Source: DASPKT01 sp035626475 (GTDB lineage Bacteria > Pseudomonadota > Alphaproteobacteria > Azospirillales > Azospirillaceae). Taken from it: 64,000 nt of DNA. The notes below the pieces were generated by a model. That model worked only from the letters and a program-made list of their open reading frames with translations. It was not told the origin of the DNA and did not search any database. The position numbers and the translations under genes are program-made. Below, in pieces: positions 42,193 to 50,404 of this stretch. Each line of letters starts with the position of its first letter. The stretch's first letter is position 1. The DNA is taken from assembly GCA_035626475.1 (NCBI GenBank), contig DASPNP010000075.1, positions 14,687 to 78,686 of the forward strand. Direction: 5' to 3'.

Positions 42193-42549
42193 TCAGGGCT
42201 GGCCACCTACCGCCTGCCGCAAATCGGCGACCGTTCTGCGAAGGGGTGGCAGCGCCTCGGTGACGGTACGCCATAGCATGGCGTCACTGACACGGTGGTA
42301 CTCGTGCCGGTAGACGTTGCCGATGTCGGCGACGTTGCGCCAGGGGATCTCCGGGTGCCGCTCCTTAAGGTCGGCGGGCAGGCGCCGGGACGCCTCCGAC
42401 AAGGTCAGCAGCGCGTAGAGCACGGCGTACTTGGACTTGGTATCCCGGCTGAACGCCTCGAAATCCATGCCCTCGGTGAAGGTCTCGACATGCCGGATCG
42501 CCCCGTCCATGTCGTCGAGCCAGCTCCTGATACGCTCGTCAGAAGGCAT
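42193..42549 (-). CDS. hepT: HepT-like toxin (DUF86) of a HepT/MntA pair
   Basis: A 118-residue HEPN-domain protein, predicted ribonuclease toxin. It has IRHVETFTEGMDFEAF and the DUF86 end NVADIGNVYRHEYHRVSDAMLW. The usual R-x4-H-x-Y motif appears as G-N-V-Y-R-H-E-Y, so the first Arg is replaced by Gly; this variant is common in related proteins but may affect activity. It overlaps the 3' end of the antitoxin gene. ATG 42549 is used because AGGA lies at suitable distance; 42558 is possible. Confidence 0.85.
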   Translation of the reverse strand: MPSDERIRSWLDDMDGAIRHVETFTEGMDFEAFSRDTKSKYAVLYALLTLSEASRRLPADLKERHPEIPWRNVADIGNVYRHEYHRVSDAMLWRTVTEALPPLRRTVADLRQAVGGQP

Positions 42550-42859
42550 GGACCACATCCTGGCGCACCGTCTCGGCCATCTCGGGCCGCAACGCGTCGG
42601 CGGCGATCACGTCGGCGCCGGGAACGATTTCGGCCACCCGTCGGCGCAGCCCAGCATAGGTGAAGAGGTCGGGCTCCCGTCCCGCCGCGAACTCCAGCAA
42701 CACATCGATGTCGCTCCCCATACCGGCCGCACCACGGGCGGTGGAGCCGAACACACCCGCCCGGGCGACGCCGGCCGCCTCCAGTTCGCGACGGTGCGCG
42801 ACGAGCATGGCGAGCGCTTCGGCGAGGGTCGGCGGATGGTGGGGCTGTCCGGTGCTCAT
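42539..42859 (-). CDS. mntA: MntA-like minimal nucleotidyltransferase antitoxin
   Basis: A 106-residue nucleotidyltransferase with the diagnostic GSTARG...SDIDVLLE (residues 38-55). In the HepT/MntA system the antitoxin AMPylates a tyrosine of the HEPN toxin and silences it; the toxin here keeps a candidate Tyr in the HEYHR motif. The two genes overlap by 11 to 20 bases. The start is set at ATG 42859; the open frame upstream is spurious. Confidence 0.88.
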   Translation of the reverse strand: MSTGQPHHPPTLAEALAMLVAHRRELEAAGVARAGVFGSTARGAAGMGSDIDVLLEFAAGREPDLFTYAGLRRRVAEIVPGADVIAADALRPEMAETVRQDVVHAF

Positions 42860-42912
42860 GCCCTGAAGATAGGGCGGCCGGCCGTGTTTATGAAGACGCC
42901 CCGCAAACGACA

Positions 42913-42940
42913 AGGCCCGGCCGGTTTCCCGGTCGGGCCG
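42913..42940 (-). terminator. Hairpin between transporter and antitoxin genes
   Basis: Arms GGCCCGGCCGG / CCGGTCGGGCC pair at 10 of 11 positions with a short loop. It is about 130 bases past the 3' end of the EamA gene and just before the mntA start, so it may insulate the toxin-antitoxin pair from upstream transcription. There is no strong T-run. Confidence 0.5.
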
Positions 42941-43069
42941 TCGCTGGTCGCGGCCCCGAGCTGAGGGGCAGGATCCGGGTCGCGACACGGATGTGATCCT
43001 AGACCTCGCCGGCCCCGCCGCCTGTGAGGGCCGTCACACTCGCTGGTGGAAGTTGCCGTCCCGGACGGG

Positions 43070-43969
43070 TCATGCCGGGCGGAGGCGCCGCAGCAGCCGC
43101 CCGTCGATCAGCGCCAGCCCCAGCGCGATCCCCGCCATGCCGGCCAGCTGGCGCGTGCCCACCGCCTCGCCCAGGAACGCCACGCCCAGCAGCGTGGCGC
43201 TGACCGGGATCAGCAGCGTCACCAGCAGCACGTTGGCGGCGCCGATCGAGGAGAGGATGCGGAAGAACAGCAGATAGGCCAGCGCCGTGCTGAGCAGCGC
43301 CAGCCCGGCCACGGCCGCCATGGTCTCCGTCCCCGGCACGGCCAGGGTCCAGGGCCGGTCGACCAGCAGCGCCAGCGGCACCATCATGATTGCCGTCGCC
43401 GCCACCTGCCCCGCCGCGGTCACGACCGGCGGGTCGGTGCGGAACCGCCGGCCGTAGAGGCTGCCGAGCCCGTAGCAGAAGGCGCCGGCCAGCACCGCCA
43501 GCTGGCGCGGCAGCTCGCCCCCCAGGTCGGTCAGCGCCGCCGGCCCGACCATGACCGCCACCCCGCCCATGCCGACCAGCACGCCGGTCAGCCGGTGGGC
43601 GCTCAGCCTCTCGTCCGCGGTGAGGAGATGGGCCAGGATCGCGCCCCAGAACGGCGTGCTGGCGTTCAGCACCGCCGCCATGCCGGCCGTCAGATGCGCC
43701 TGGCCCCAGAAGATCAGGCAGAAGGGAACCAGGCTGTTCAGCAGCCCCAGCACGGCATAGCGGCGCCAATCGCCGAGCGGCAGGCGGTGGCCGGTGGCGC
43801 GGACCACGGCCAGCAGCACCAGCGCCGCCAGCGCGACGCGGCAGAGCACCAGGGTCAGCGGCGGCAGCTCGGCCAGCGCCACCTTGCCGAAGAAGAAGGA
43901 GGCGCCCCAGAGCAGCGAGAGCAGCAGGAGCAGGGCCCAGTCGCGGGTGCCGATGCGGGTAGAGGACAT
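43070..43969 (-). CDS. EamA family (DMT superfamily) transporter
   Basis: A 299-residue membrane protein with ten hydrophobic helices in two EamA repeats (LSLLWGASFFFGKVALAELPP at the start of the first; LSTALAYLLFFRILSSIGAANVLLVTLLIPVSATLLGVAFLGE in the second). It should export small metabolites or amino acids; substrate unknown. Starts with ATG 43969. Confidence 0.9.
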   Translation of the reverse strand: MSSTRIGTRDWALLLLLSLLWGASFFFGKVALAELPPLTLVLCRVALAALVLLAVVRATGHRLPLGDWRRYAVLGLLNSLVPFCLIFWGQAHLTAGMAAVLNASTPFWGAILAHLLTADERLSAHRLTGVLVGMGGVAVMVGPAALTDLGGELPRQLAVLAGAFCYGLGSLYGRRFRTDPPVVTAAGQVAATAIMMVPLALLVDRPWTLAVPGTETMAAVAGLALLSTALAYLLFFRILSSIGAANVLLVTLLIPVSATLLGVAFLGEAVGTRQLAGMAGIALGLALIDGRLLRRLRPA

Positions 43970-44176
43970 GCGCTTGGTGCCGGTCGCGGAGAAAGGATGG
44001 CGGAGGATGCGCCCTCCCGCCCCGCCGCCGCCACCCGGTTCCTGCGCCCGCGCGATCCCTCGGCGATGCGCTTGAGGATTGTCCTAGATCATTTGGCGCG
44101 TGCACCTTTCCTGGAATGATGGATCGAACGCGGCCGCCGCGCCTTCGGCGGCCGGGACAATCCGTCGAGGAAACCC

Positions 44177-45859
44177 ATGCCCCGCATCGCCCTTTCCATC
44201 CGCCTGAAGCTGTGGGCCCTGGTGGCCGCCGGTACCGCCTCGGGCGCCTGCGTCGTCATCGCTTCGCTGTGGCTGAGCTACGGACAGCTGCACACAGACC
44301 GCGAACACGCGCTGCGCATGATCGCCGAGACCGGGCGGGGGCTGGCGGCGACGCTGGAGGCCCGGGCGGTCGCCGGCGAGATGACGCGCGAGCAGGCGCA
44401 GGCCGCCTTCCGCCGCGACCTGACGGGGATGAAGCACGGCGCCGGGACGGAGTCCTACGTCTATGCCCTGACCATGGACGGCAAGGGTTTCGCCCATCCC
44501 GACCCGAAGGTCATGAAGGGCGACGCCGTCACCGATGCCGAGGGCGTGCCCTATCTGCGCGAGATCGCCCGCATCGGCCGGACCCAGGGCGAGGGCGCCT
44601 TCGCCTATACCCTGCCGGCGCCGGGCGGCGGCACCGTGCCGGTGGTGACCTACGCCAAGGCCTTCCAGCCCTGGGGAATCGTCATCGGCACCAGCGCCTC
44701 GACCGACGACATCCTGGACCTGTTCCTGGCGAACCTCATGAAGCTCGCGGCGCTGGTCGCGGTCGTCGCCGTCCCGGCGGTGGCCTTCCTCGCCTATATC
44801 AGCCAGACGGTCAGCGCCTCGATCAGCGGGCTGGCGGGCAAGATGTCGGCGCTGGCGGCGGGCGACCTTGCCATCGCCATTCCCGAGGCCGACCGCGGCG
44901 ACGAGGTCGGCGACATGGCCCGCGCCGTGCGGATCTTCCAGCAGCAGGGCGAGGCCAAGCGCCGGCTGGAGGCGGAGCAGGCCGAGGCGACGCGCCGGGC
45001 CGAGGCGGAGAAGCGGGCGGCCATGGCGGATCTCGCCGGCGCGTTCGAATCCTCCGTCGGCGGCGTGCTGCGCACCGTCTCGGCCGAGATCGCCGAGGTG
45101 GAGCGCGAGGCCGGCGCCGTCACCCAGGCGGCGGAGCGGGCCGGGTCGCTGGCGGCCGCCGTCGCCGCCGCCACCGAGCAGACCAGCATGAACGTGCGCA
45201 CCGTGGCGGAGGCGGCCGAGCAGCTGTCGGCCAGCATCGGCGAGATCGGCCAGCAGGTCACCAGCTCCTCCACCATCTCGCACCAGGCGCTGGACCGCAT
45301 CCAGGCCGCCAACCAGCGGGTCGAGGGGCTGGCGGCAGCGGTGGAGCGCATCGGCACGGTCGTCCAGCTCATCAACGAGATCGCCAGCCAGACCAATCTG
45401 CTGGCGCTCAACGCCACGATCGAGGCCGCCCGCGCCGGTGAGGCCGGCAAGGGCTTCGCCGTGGTCGCCAGCGAGGTCAAGCAGCTGGCCAACCAGACAG
45501 CAAAGGCGACGGAGGAGATCGCCGAGCATGTCCAGACCATCCAGGCCCAGACCTCCGGCACGGTGGCGGAGATCCACGAGGTGGTCTCGGTCATCCGCCA
45601 GGTGAACGGCATCGCCGCCGCCATCGCCGCCGCGGTGGAGGAGCAGGGCGCCGCCACCGCCGAGATCAGCCGCAACGTCCAGGAGGCCGCCGCCGGCACC
45701 CAGGAGGTGGCCGACAGCATCCTCGGCGTCGACCAGGCCGCCAACGAGAGCGGCTCCGCCAGCCGCGGCATGCTGTCCCGCGCCCAGGCCCTGGCCCAGC
45801 AGTCCCACGCGCTGGACGGCGAGGTGAGGCGCTTCCTGGACGGGGTGCGGGCGGCCTGA
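44177..45859 (+). CDS. Methyl-accepting chemotaxis protein with single Cache domain
   Basis: A 560-residue chemoreceptor. N-terminal membrane helix (LWALVAAGTASGACVVIASLW), a periplasmic Cache domain (VYALTMDGKGFAHPDPKVMKGDAVTD, typical sCache_2) to about 180, a second membrane helix, HAMP (MSALAAGDLAIAIPEADRGDEVGDMA), and the signalling domain with the hairpin INEIASQTNLLALNATIEAARAGEAGKGFAVVASEVKQLA. It senses small extracellular ligands, often organic acids, via the Cache domain, and signals to CheA elsewhere. GAGGAAA precedes ATG 44177. No terminal CheR-tethering pentapeptide. Confidence 0.93.
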   Translation: MPRIALSIRLKLWALVAAGTASGACVVIASLWLSYGQLHTDREHALRMIAETGRGLAATLEARAVAGEMTREQAQAAFRRDLTGMKHGAGTESYVYALTMDGKGFAHPDPKVMKGDAVTDAEGVPYLREIARIGRTQGEGAFAYTLPAPGGGTVPVVTYAKAFQPWGIVIGTSASTDDILDLFLANLMKLAALVAVVAVPAVAFLAYISQTVSASISGLAGKMSALAAGDLAIAIPEADRGDEVGDMARAVRIFQQQGEAKRRLEAEQAEATRRAEAEKRAAMADLAGAFESSVGGVLRTVSAEIAEVEREAGAVTQAAERAGSLAAAVAAATEQTSMNVRTVAEAAEQLSASIGEIGQQVTSSSTISHQALDRIQAANQRVEGLAAAVERIGTVVQLINEIASQTNLLALNATIEAARAGEAGKGFAVVASEVKQLANQTAKATEEIAEHVQTIQAQTSGTVAEIHEVVSVIRQVNGIAAAIAAAVEEQGAATAEISRNVQEAAAGTQEVADSILGVDQAANESGSASRGMLSRAQALAQQSHALDGEVRRFLDGVRAA

Positions 45860-45941
45860 CGCGCGGCGGTGCGCGGGCGTCCGCGTTTGCGCCCTCCCCC
45901 CGCATCCGCTACAACCGCCGCTTCTGCAGGAGGATGCGGGC

Positions 45942-46652
45942 ATGAGGCTGGTGCGGCTGGTCGCGAACCTGGGCTATGGCAGCCAGCGCGACGTCCGGGA
46001 GATGATCCGGTGGGGGCGCGTCACGGCGCCGGACGGCACGCCCTACGGCCCGGACGACAAGGCGGAGCACGACCAGGTGCTGGTCGACGGCGAGCCGCTG
46101 GACCCGCCGCCCGGCGTGGTGCTGCTGATGAACAAGCCCACGGGCTACACCTGCTCCACCAGCGATCCCGGCCGCATCGTCTATGAGCTGCTGCCCGAGC
46201 GCTTCATGCACCGCAAGCCGGTCATCGCGCCGGTGGGCCGGCTGGACCGCGAGACGTCGGGGCTGCTGCTGCTGACCGACGACGGCCAGCTGCTGCACCG
46301 GATCACCTCGCCCAAGCACCATGTGCCCAAGACCTACGAGGTCACGCTGGACCGGCCGCTCACCGGCACCGAGGGCGACGTGTTCGGCCGCGGCGGGCTG
46401 ATCCTGAAGGGCGAGAAGACGCCGCTGCTGCCGGCGGTTCTGGAGCCCACCGGCGACAAGACCGCCCGGCTGACCATCACCGAGGGCCGCTACCATCAGG
46501 TCCGCCGCATGTTCGCCGCCGTCGGCAACCATGTCGTGGCGCTGCACCGCGCCGCCATCGGCGGCCTCACGCTGGCGGAGCTGCCGGAGGGCGAGTGGCG
46601 GCCGCTGGCGTCCGGCGAGCTGGACCGCATCTTCGCCGGGAGGGGCGCATGA
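45942..46652 (+). CDS. RsuA/RluB-type pseudouridine synthase
   Basis: A 236-residue enzyme with a short S4 domain and the catalytic GRLDRETSG (Asp102); KTYEVTLDRPL and EGRYHQVRRMFAAVGNHVVALHR are family blocks. It modifies 16S or 23S rRNA; the site is not clear. Stop overlaps the start of the next methyltransferase gene by four bases. Confidence 0.9.
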   Translation: MRLVRLVANLGYGSQRDVREMIRWGRVTAPDGTPYGPDDKAEHDQVLVDGEPLDPPPGVVLLMNKPTGYTCSTSDPGRIVYELLPERFMHRKPVIAPVGRLDRETSGLLLLTDDGQLLHRITSPKHHVPKTYEVTLDRPLTGTEGDVFGRGGLILKGEKTPLLPAVLEPTGDKTARLTITEGRYHQVRRMFAAVGNHVVALHRAAIGGLTLAELPEGEWRPLASGELDRIFAGRGA

Positions 46653-47695
46653 GCGGGGACGCGTTGCGCGTGCTGCTTCAGCCCTTCGCCGAGGGGCTGC
46701 TGCCGATGCCGGACGCGGGGCGGGCGGTGCTGCTGCGCGCCGAACCGGCGCCGGAGCTGGACTCCGCCTGGCGCGACGCGCTGGTCTGCGAGCAGAGCTT
46801 CAAGCCGCACCATGACGGCTTGGCCGCCGCCGGCTTCCAGGTGGAGCGGCGGCTCGACGGCACCGGCCGCTTCGACATGGCGCTCTGCCTGCTGACCAAG
46901 CACAAGGCGGAGAGCCTGGCGAACCTGGCGCGCGGCTGGGCGATGCTGGAGCCGGGCGGCGTGCTGGTCTGCTGCGGCGCCAAGGACAGCGGTGCGGCCA
47001 GCGTCGAGAAGCAGCTGCGCCTGGCGCTGGGCGAGCTGGAGAGCGGCCTGTCCAAGTCGCACTGCCGCGCCTTCTGGGCGCGCAAGGCGGATGACGCCAT
47101 GCCGGAGCTGCTGGCCCGGTGGCTGGCGGAGGGCGAGATGCGGCTGGTGCCGGAGACGGGCTTCGTCTCGCGCCCCGGCCTGTTCGGCTGGAACAAGGTC
47201 GACGAGGGCTCGCGCCTGCTGGCGGAGCATATGCCGGCCCGGCTCAGCGGCGTGGTCGCGGATCTCGGCGCCGGCTGGGGCTATCTCACCACCGAGCTGC
47301 TGCGCCGCTGCCCCAAGGCCGAGCGCATCGACCTGTACGAGGCGGAGTGGCTGGCGCTGGAGGCGGCGCGGGAGAATGTCGGCCGCCTGTCGCCGGCGAT
47401 ACCGGTGGGCTTCCACTGGCAGGACGTGACGGCGCCGGGCATCCCGCGCCGCTCCTACGACCGGGTGGTCACCAACCCGCCCTTTCATGGCAGCGGGGGC
47501 GCCGGCAAGGCGACCGAGCACGATCTCGGCCGCGCCTTCATCCTGGCGGCGGCGGAGGCCCTGCGCCCCGGCGGCACCATGCTGCTGGTCGCCAACCGCC
47601 ACCTGCCCTACGAGGCGGTGATCGACCAGAAGTTCCGGGGCAAGGTCGTGCTGGCGGAAGGCAACGCCTTCAAGGTCATCGAGGCGCGGCTGTGA
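46649..47695 (+). CDS. rsmC: RsmC-like 16S rRNA (guanine-N2) methyltransferase
   Basis: A 348-residue protein with two halves typical of RsmC: a non-catalytic N-terminal half (RFDMALCLLTKHKAESLANL) and a C-terminal Rossmann methyltransferase with VADLGAGWGYLTTELLRRCP and VVTNPPFHGSGG, the N2-guanine catalytic motif NPPFH. RsmC methylates G1207 of 16S rRNA in E. coli. ATG 46649 overlaps the rsuA-like stop and follows GGGAGGGG. Confidence 0.87.
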   Translation: MSGDALRVLLQPFAEGLLPMPDAGRAVLLRAEPAPELDSAWRDALVCEQSFKPHHDGLAAAGFQVERRLDGTGRFDMALCLLTKHKAESLANLARGWAMLEPGGVLVCCGAKDSGAASVEKQLRLALGELESGLSKSHCRAFWARKADDAMPELLARWLAEGEMRLVPETGFVSRPGLFGWNKVDEGSRLLAEHMPARLSGVVADLGAGWGYLTTELLRRCPKAERIDLYEAEWLALEAARENVGRLSPAIPVGFHWQDVTAPGIPRRSYDRVVTNPPFHGSGGAGKATEHDLGRAFILAAAEALRPGGTMLLVANRHLPYEAVIDQKFRGKVVLAEGNAFKVIEARL

Positions 47696-47849
47696 AACTC
47701 CGAAATCGCTTGTAAATTACTCTGGTTTCGCAGGATAGGCGGCAATGTTCGGCCCGTATGGCCTCATACCCCGAACGATCTTCCTTTAGAGATGATGCGC
47801 AGTTCTCTTCGGCTCCTCTAATATGAAGGGCTTGATCGGGAGCGGGCTC

Positions 47850-48875
47850 ATGCCGGAGAAGATCCTTAACGGCAATAATCATTTGGACGCGAAGGCCCTG
47901 CGCTTCGCCGTGGATGCCGCCGGTCTGGCCGTGTTCGCCATGGATCTGTCCACCGGCGAGTATTTGTGGAACGAGCATCTGCGCGCCATGCTCGGCGTGC
48001 CCGGCGACTGCGCGCTGGACTACGAGGGTTTCCTGGCCATGGTCCATCCGGAGGACCGGGAGCGGGTCCGGGCCGCGGGGCTGGCGGCGATCGACCCGAA
48101 GGGCAGCGGCGCCTATGACTGCGAGATGCGGATGGTCCGCCCCGACGGCGAGACCGTGTGGGTCCGGGCGCGCGGCCAGACCGCCTTCCTCCGCCGGGAC
48201 AAGGGACGCCGCCGGCCGGCACGCATCATCGGGGTGGCGCGCGACGAGACCGAGCGGGTGCGCTCGCTGGCGCAGAAGGATTTGCTGATCCGCGAGATGA
48301 GCCACCGGGTCAAGAACTCGCTGCAGACGGTCGCCACGCTGCTGGACATCCAGACCCGGATGGAACGGGACCCGTTCCTGCGCGAGAGGCTGGAGGAGGC
48401 GCGCGGCCGGGTCAGCTCGGTCGCCAAGGTGCATCAGCATCTCTATGGCAGCCGCACGCTGGCGCGGGTGCCGCTCTCCCTATACCTGCGTGACGTGGTG
48501 CGGGACCTCGCCTTCCACCACGAGGCGGAGCGGCGCGGCATCGACACGGTGGTGGAGGCCGAGGAGGTGGAGGTGCCCAGCGGGCAGGCCACCGATATCG
48601 GCCTGATCGTCAACGAGCTGGTCTGCAACGCCTTCCGCCACGCCTTCCCCGATGATCGGTCCGGGACCATCAGGGTGTCGGTCGGCATCCGCGAGGGCGC
48701 GCTGGACCTGCGGGTGGAGGATGACGGCATCGGCACGGGCTGCGAGCCGCCGGAGCGCGAGGGCAGCCTGGGCATGATGGTGGTCCGCACCCTGGCGGAC
48801 CAGCTGGGCGCCGGGCTGGAACTGGACTGCCGCCGGGGCTGCCGGGTCGCGTTGCGCATTCCCCTGGTGCCATAG
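47850..48875 (+). CDS. PAS/HisKA_2 sensor histidine kinase
   Basis: A 341-residue cytoplasmic kinase. A PAS domain (ALRFAVDAAGLAVFAMDLSTGEYLWN to DETERV) is followed by the HisKA_2 dimer domain with phospho-accepting His in LLIREMSHRVKNSLQ and an HATPase with NELVCNAFRHAFP and LGMMVVRTLADQLGAGLE. This kinase class often acts in general stress or blood-of-light responses with a nearby response regulator, none here. ATG 47850 has GGGAG; an ATG at 47823 is possible. No Cys in the PAS of LOV type seen. Confidence 0.87.
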   Translation: MPEKILNGNNHLDAKALRFAVDAAGLAVFAMDLSTGEYLWNEHLRAMLGVPGDCALDYEGFLAMVHPEDRERVRAAGLAAIDPKGSGAYDCEMRMVRPDGETVWVRARGQTAFLRRDKGRRRPARIIGVARDETERVRSLAQKDLLIREMSHRVKNSLQTVATLLDIQTRMERDPFLRERLEEARGRVSSVAKVHQHLYGSRTLARVPLSLYLRDVVRDLAFHHEAERRGIDTVVEAEEVEVPSGQATDIGLIVNELVCNAFRHAFPDDRSGTIRVSVGIREGALDLRVEDDGIGTGCEPPEREGSLGMMVVRTLADQLGAGLELDCRRGCRVALRIPLVP

Positions 48876-48892
48876 GCCGGCAATCCGGCCGC

Positions 48893-50311
48893 TCACGGCC
48901 CCGTCGCGGTCGCCGCCTCGGGCGGGGCCAGCGGATGGCCGGGCGGCAGGGGCGGACCGGACATCGGCGTGACCGGGGTGACGGCGTGGGTCTGGCCGAA
49001 CCAGAGGAAGGCGTCGAACTGGCCGGCCAGCGAGGTCGACTGGTAGTGGCTCCGCCGCTCCGTCGCCGGCAGGTAGAGCACGCCGATCTGCCGTTCCTGG
49101 CGTTCCGGCGCCAATGCCGCGCGGAGGTCCTCATGGATGCCCGGCCGGAGGTCGAGCAGGAACCGGTCCACCCCGGCGGCGGCCATGACCGCGCCCTGGC
49201 TGCCCGGCAGCGACGGGTTCAGGCTCTTCACCTCAGGCAGGGCGCCCCACTCCGACGCCGCCATGACCGTGCCCTGGTCGGTGCCGAACCCGACCAGCAG
49301 CGCCTCCGGCCCGAAGCGCTCGCGCGCCAGCTGGCCGAGGTTGAGCTGGCCCTGGCGGCCGACCTCGGTCGCGCGGGCGTCGCCGATATGGGAGTTGTGG
49401 GCCCAGACCACCGCCTTGGCCGTCGGCCCGCGCGCCTCCAGCAACGCCAGCAGCGTCTCGGCCATGTGCTGGTCGCGCAGGTTCCAGGTGACGGTCGGGC
49501 CGTCATACATGGCGCGGAAGAAGCGCTCGGCCGAGGCGACGACGCGGGCGTGGCGCACCGCGTCGAAGGCGGCCTCGTCGCCCGGCCGCGCGGCGACGAG
49601 CGCCTGGGCGCGGGCCTGCAGCGCCGCCGCCTCCGCCTCGCAGCCGCGGCCGCTCCCCATCGCCAGCCGCTCCGGCGCGTCGCGGAAGGGGGCGAAGCAG
49701 AGGCGCGCCCGCTCCGCCTCCGCCGCGCCCGCCGGGTCGTTGGCGGCGACATAGGCCGCCGCGGCGTCCAGCGACGGCTCGTAGCCCTGCATGTCCAGCC
49801 CGTGGAAGCCCACCCGCTGCGCCGGATCGGGCAGGGCGGCGTTGCGCTCGCGCAGCCAGTCCACCAGGGCGCGGGTCTCCTCGTTGCGCCACATCCAGGT
49901 CGGGAAGTCCCGGAACGGCGCCCCGACCACCGGGTTCGCCGGCCGGCCCCGCACATAGGCGTCGACCTGCGCCGCGTCGGCCCAGTCGGCCTCGACCGCG
50001 ACGATGGTGAAGCCGTGCGACTCGACCAGCCGCTTCGTGATCTCCGCCCGCGCCCGGTAGAACTCCGACGTGCCGTGCGTCGCCTCGCCCATCAGCACCA
50101 CCCGCGCGACGCCGAACCGGTCGAACAGCGTGCGGAAGGCGGGGTCCTCGAAGGAAGGCAGCGGCTCCAGCCTCTGCCGCACCAGGGCGCTCGCCGCCGC
50201 CGTGTCCGGCGCCTGGGCCAGCGCCACCTCCGGCGGCCGGGCGCAGGCGGCCAGCGCCAGCAATGCGCCGGCCATACGCAGCAGGGCGCGGCGGGGGAAC
50301 AGCGAGTTCAT
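48893..50311 (-). CDS. Erythromycin-esterase family lipoprotein
   Basis: A 472-residue protein with a lipoprotein-type signal (RRALLRMAGALLALAAC, Cys23). The catalytic family region is GEATHGTSEFYRARAEITKRL, EADWADAAQVDAYV and VVWAHNSHIGDARATEVG, as in EreA and related esterases. EreA opens the lactone of macrolides, but most chromosomal family members have no known substrate. ATG 50311 follows GGAGG. Secretion suggests it acts outside the cytoplasm. Confidence 0.85.
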   Translation of the reverse strand: MNSLFPRRALLRMAGALLALAACARPPEVALAQAPDTAAASALVRQRLEPLPSFEDPAFRTLFDRFGVARVVLMGEATHGTSEFYRARAEITKRLVESHGFTIVAVEADWADAAQVDAYVRGRPANPVVGAPFRDFPTWMWRNEETRALVDWLRERNAALPDPAQRVGFHGLDMQGYEPSLDAAAAYVAANDPAGAAEAERARLCFAPFRDAPERLAMGSGRGCEAEAAALQARAQALVAARPGDEAAFDAVRHARVVASAERFFRAMYDGPTVTWNLRDQHMAETLLALLEARGPTAKAVVWAHNSHIGDARATEVGRQGQLNLGQLARERFGPEALLVGFGTDQGTVMAASEWGALPEVKSLNPSLPGSQGAVMAAAGVDRFLLDLRPGIHEDLRAALAPERQERQIGVLYLPATERRSHYQSTSLAGQFDAFLWFGQTHAVTPVTPMSGPPLPPGHPLAPPEAATATGP

Positions 50312-50404
50312 GAGGGCCTCCGGTGCGTCGGGCCAAGGGCCTGGGCAGGGCACAACAGGAAGCGCTGATGAAAGTCCCCGAAAAGAAAAAGGTCGCCAGT
50401 GCCG

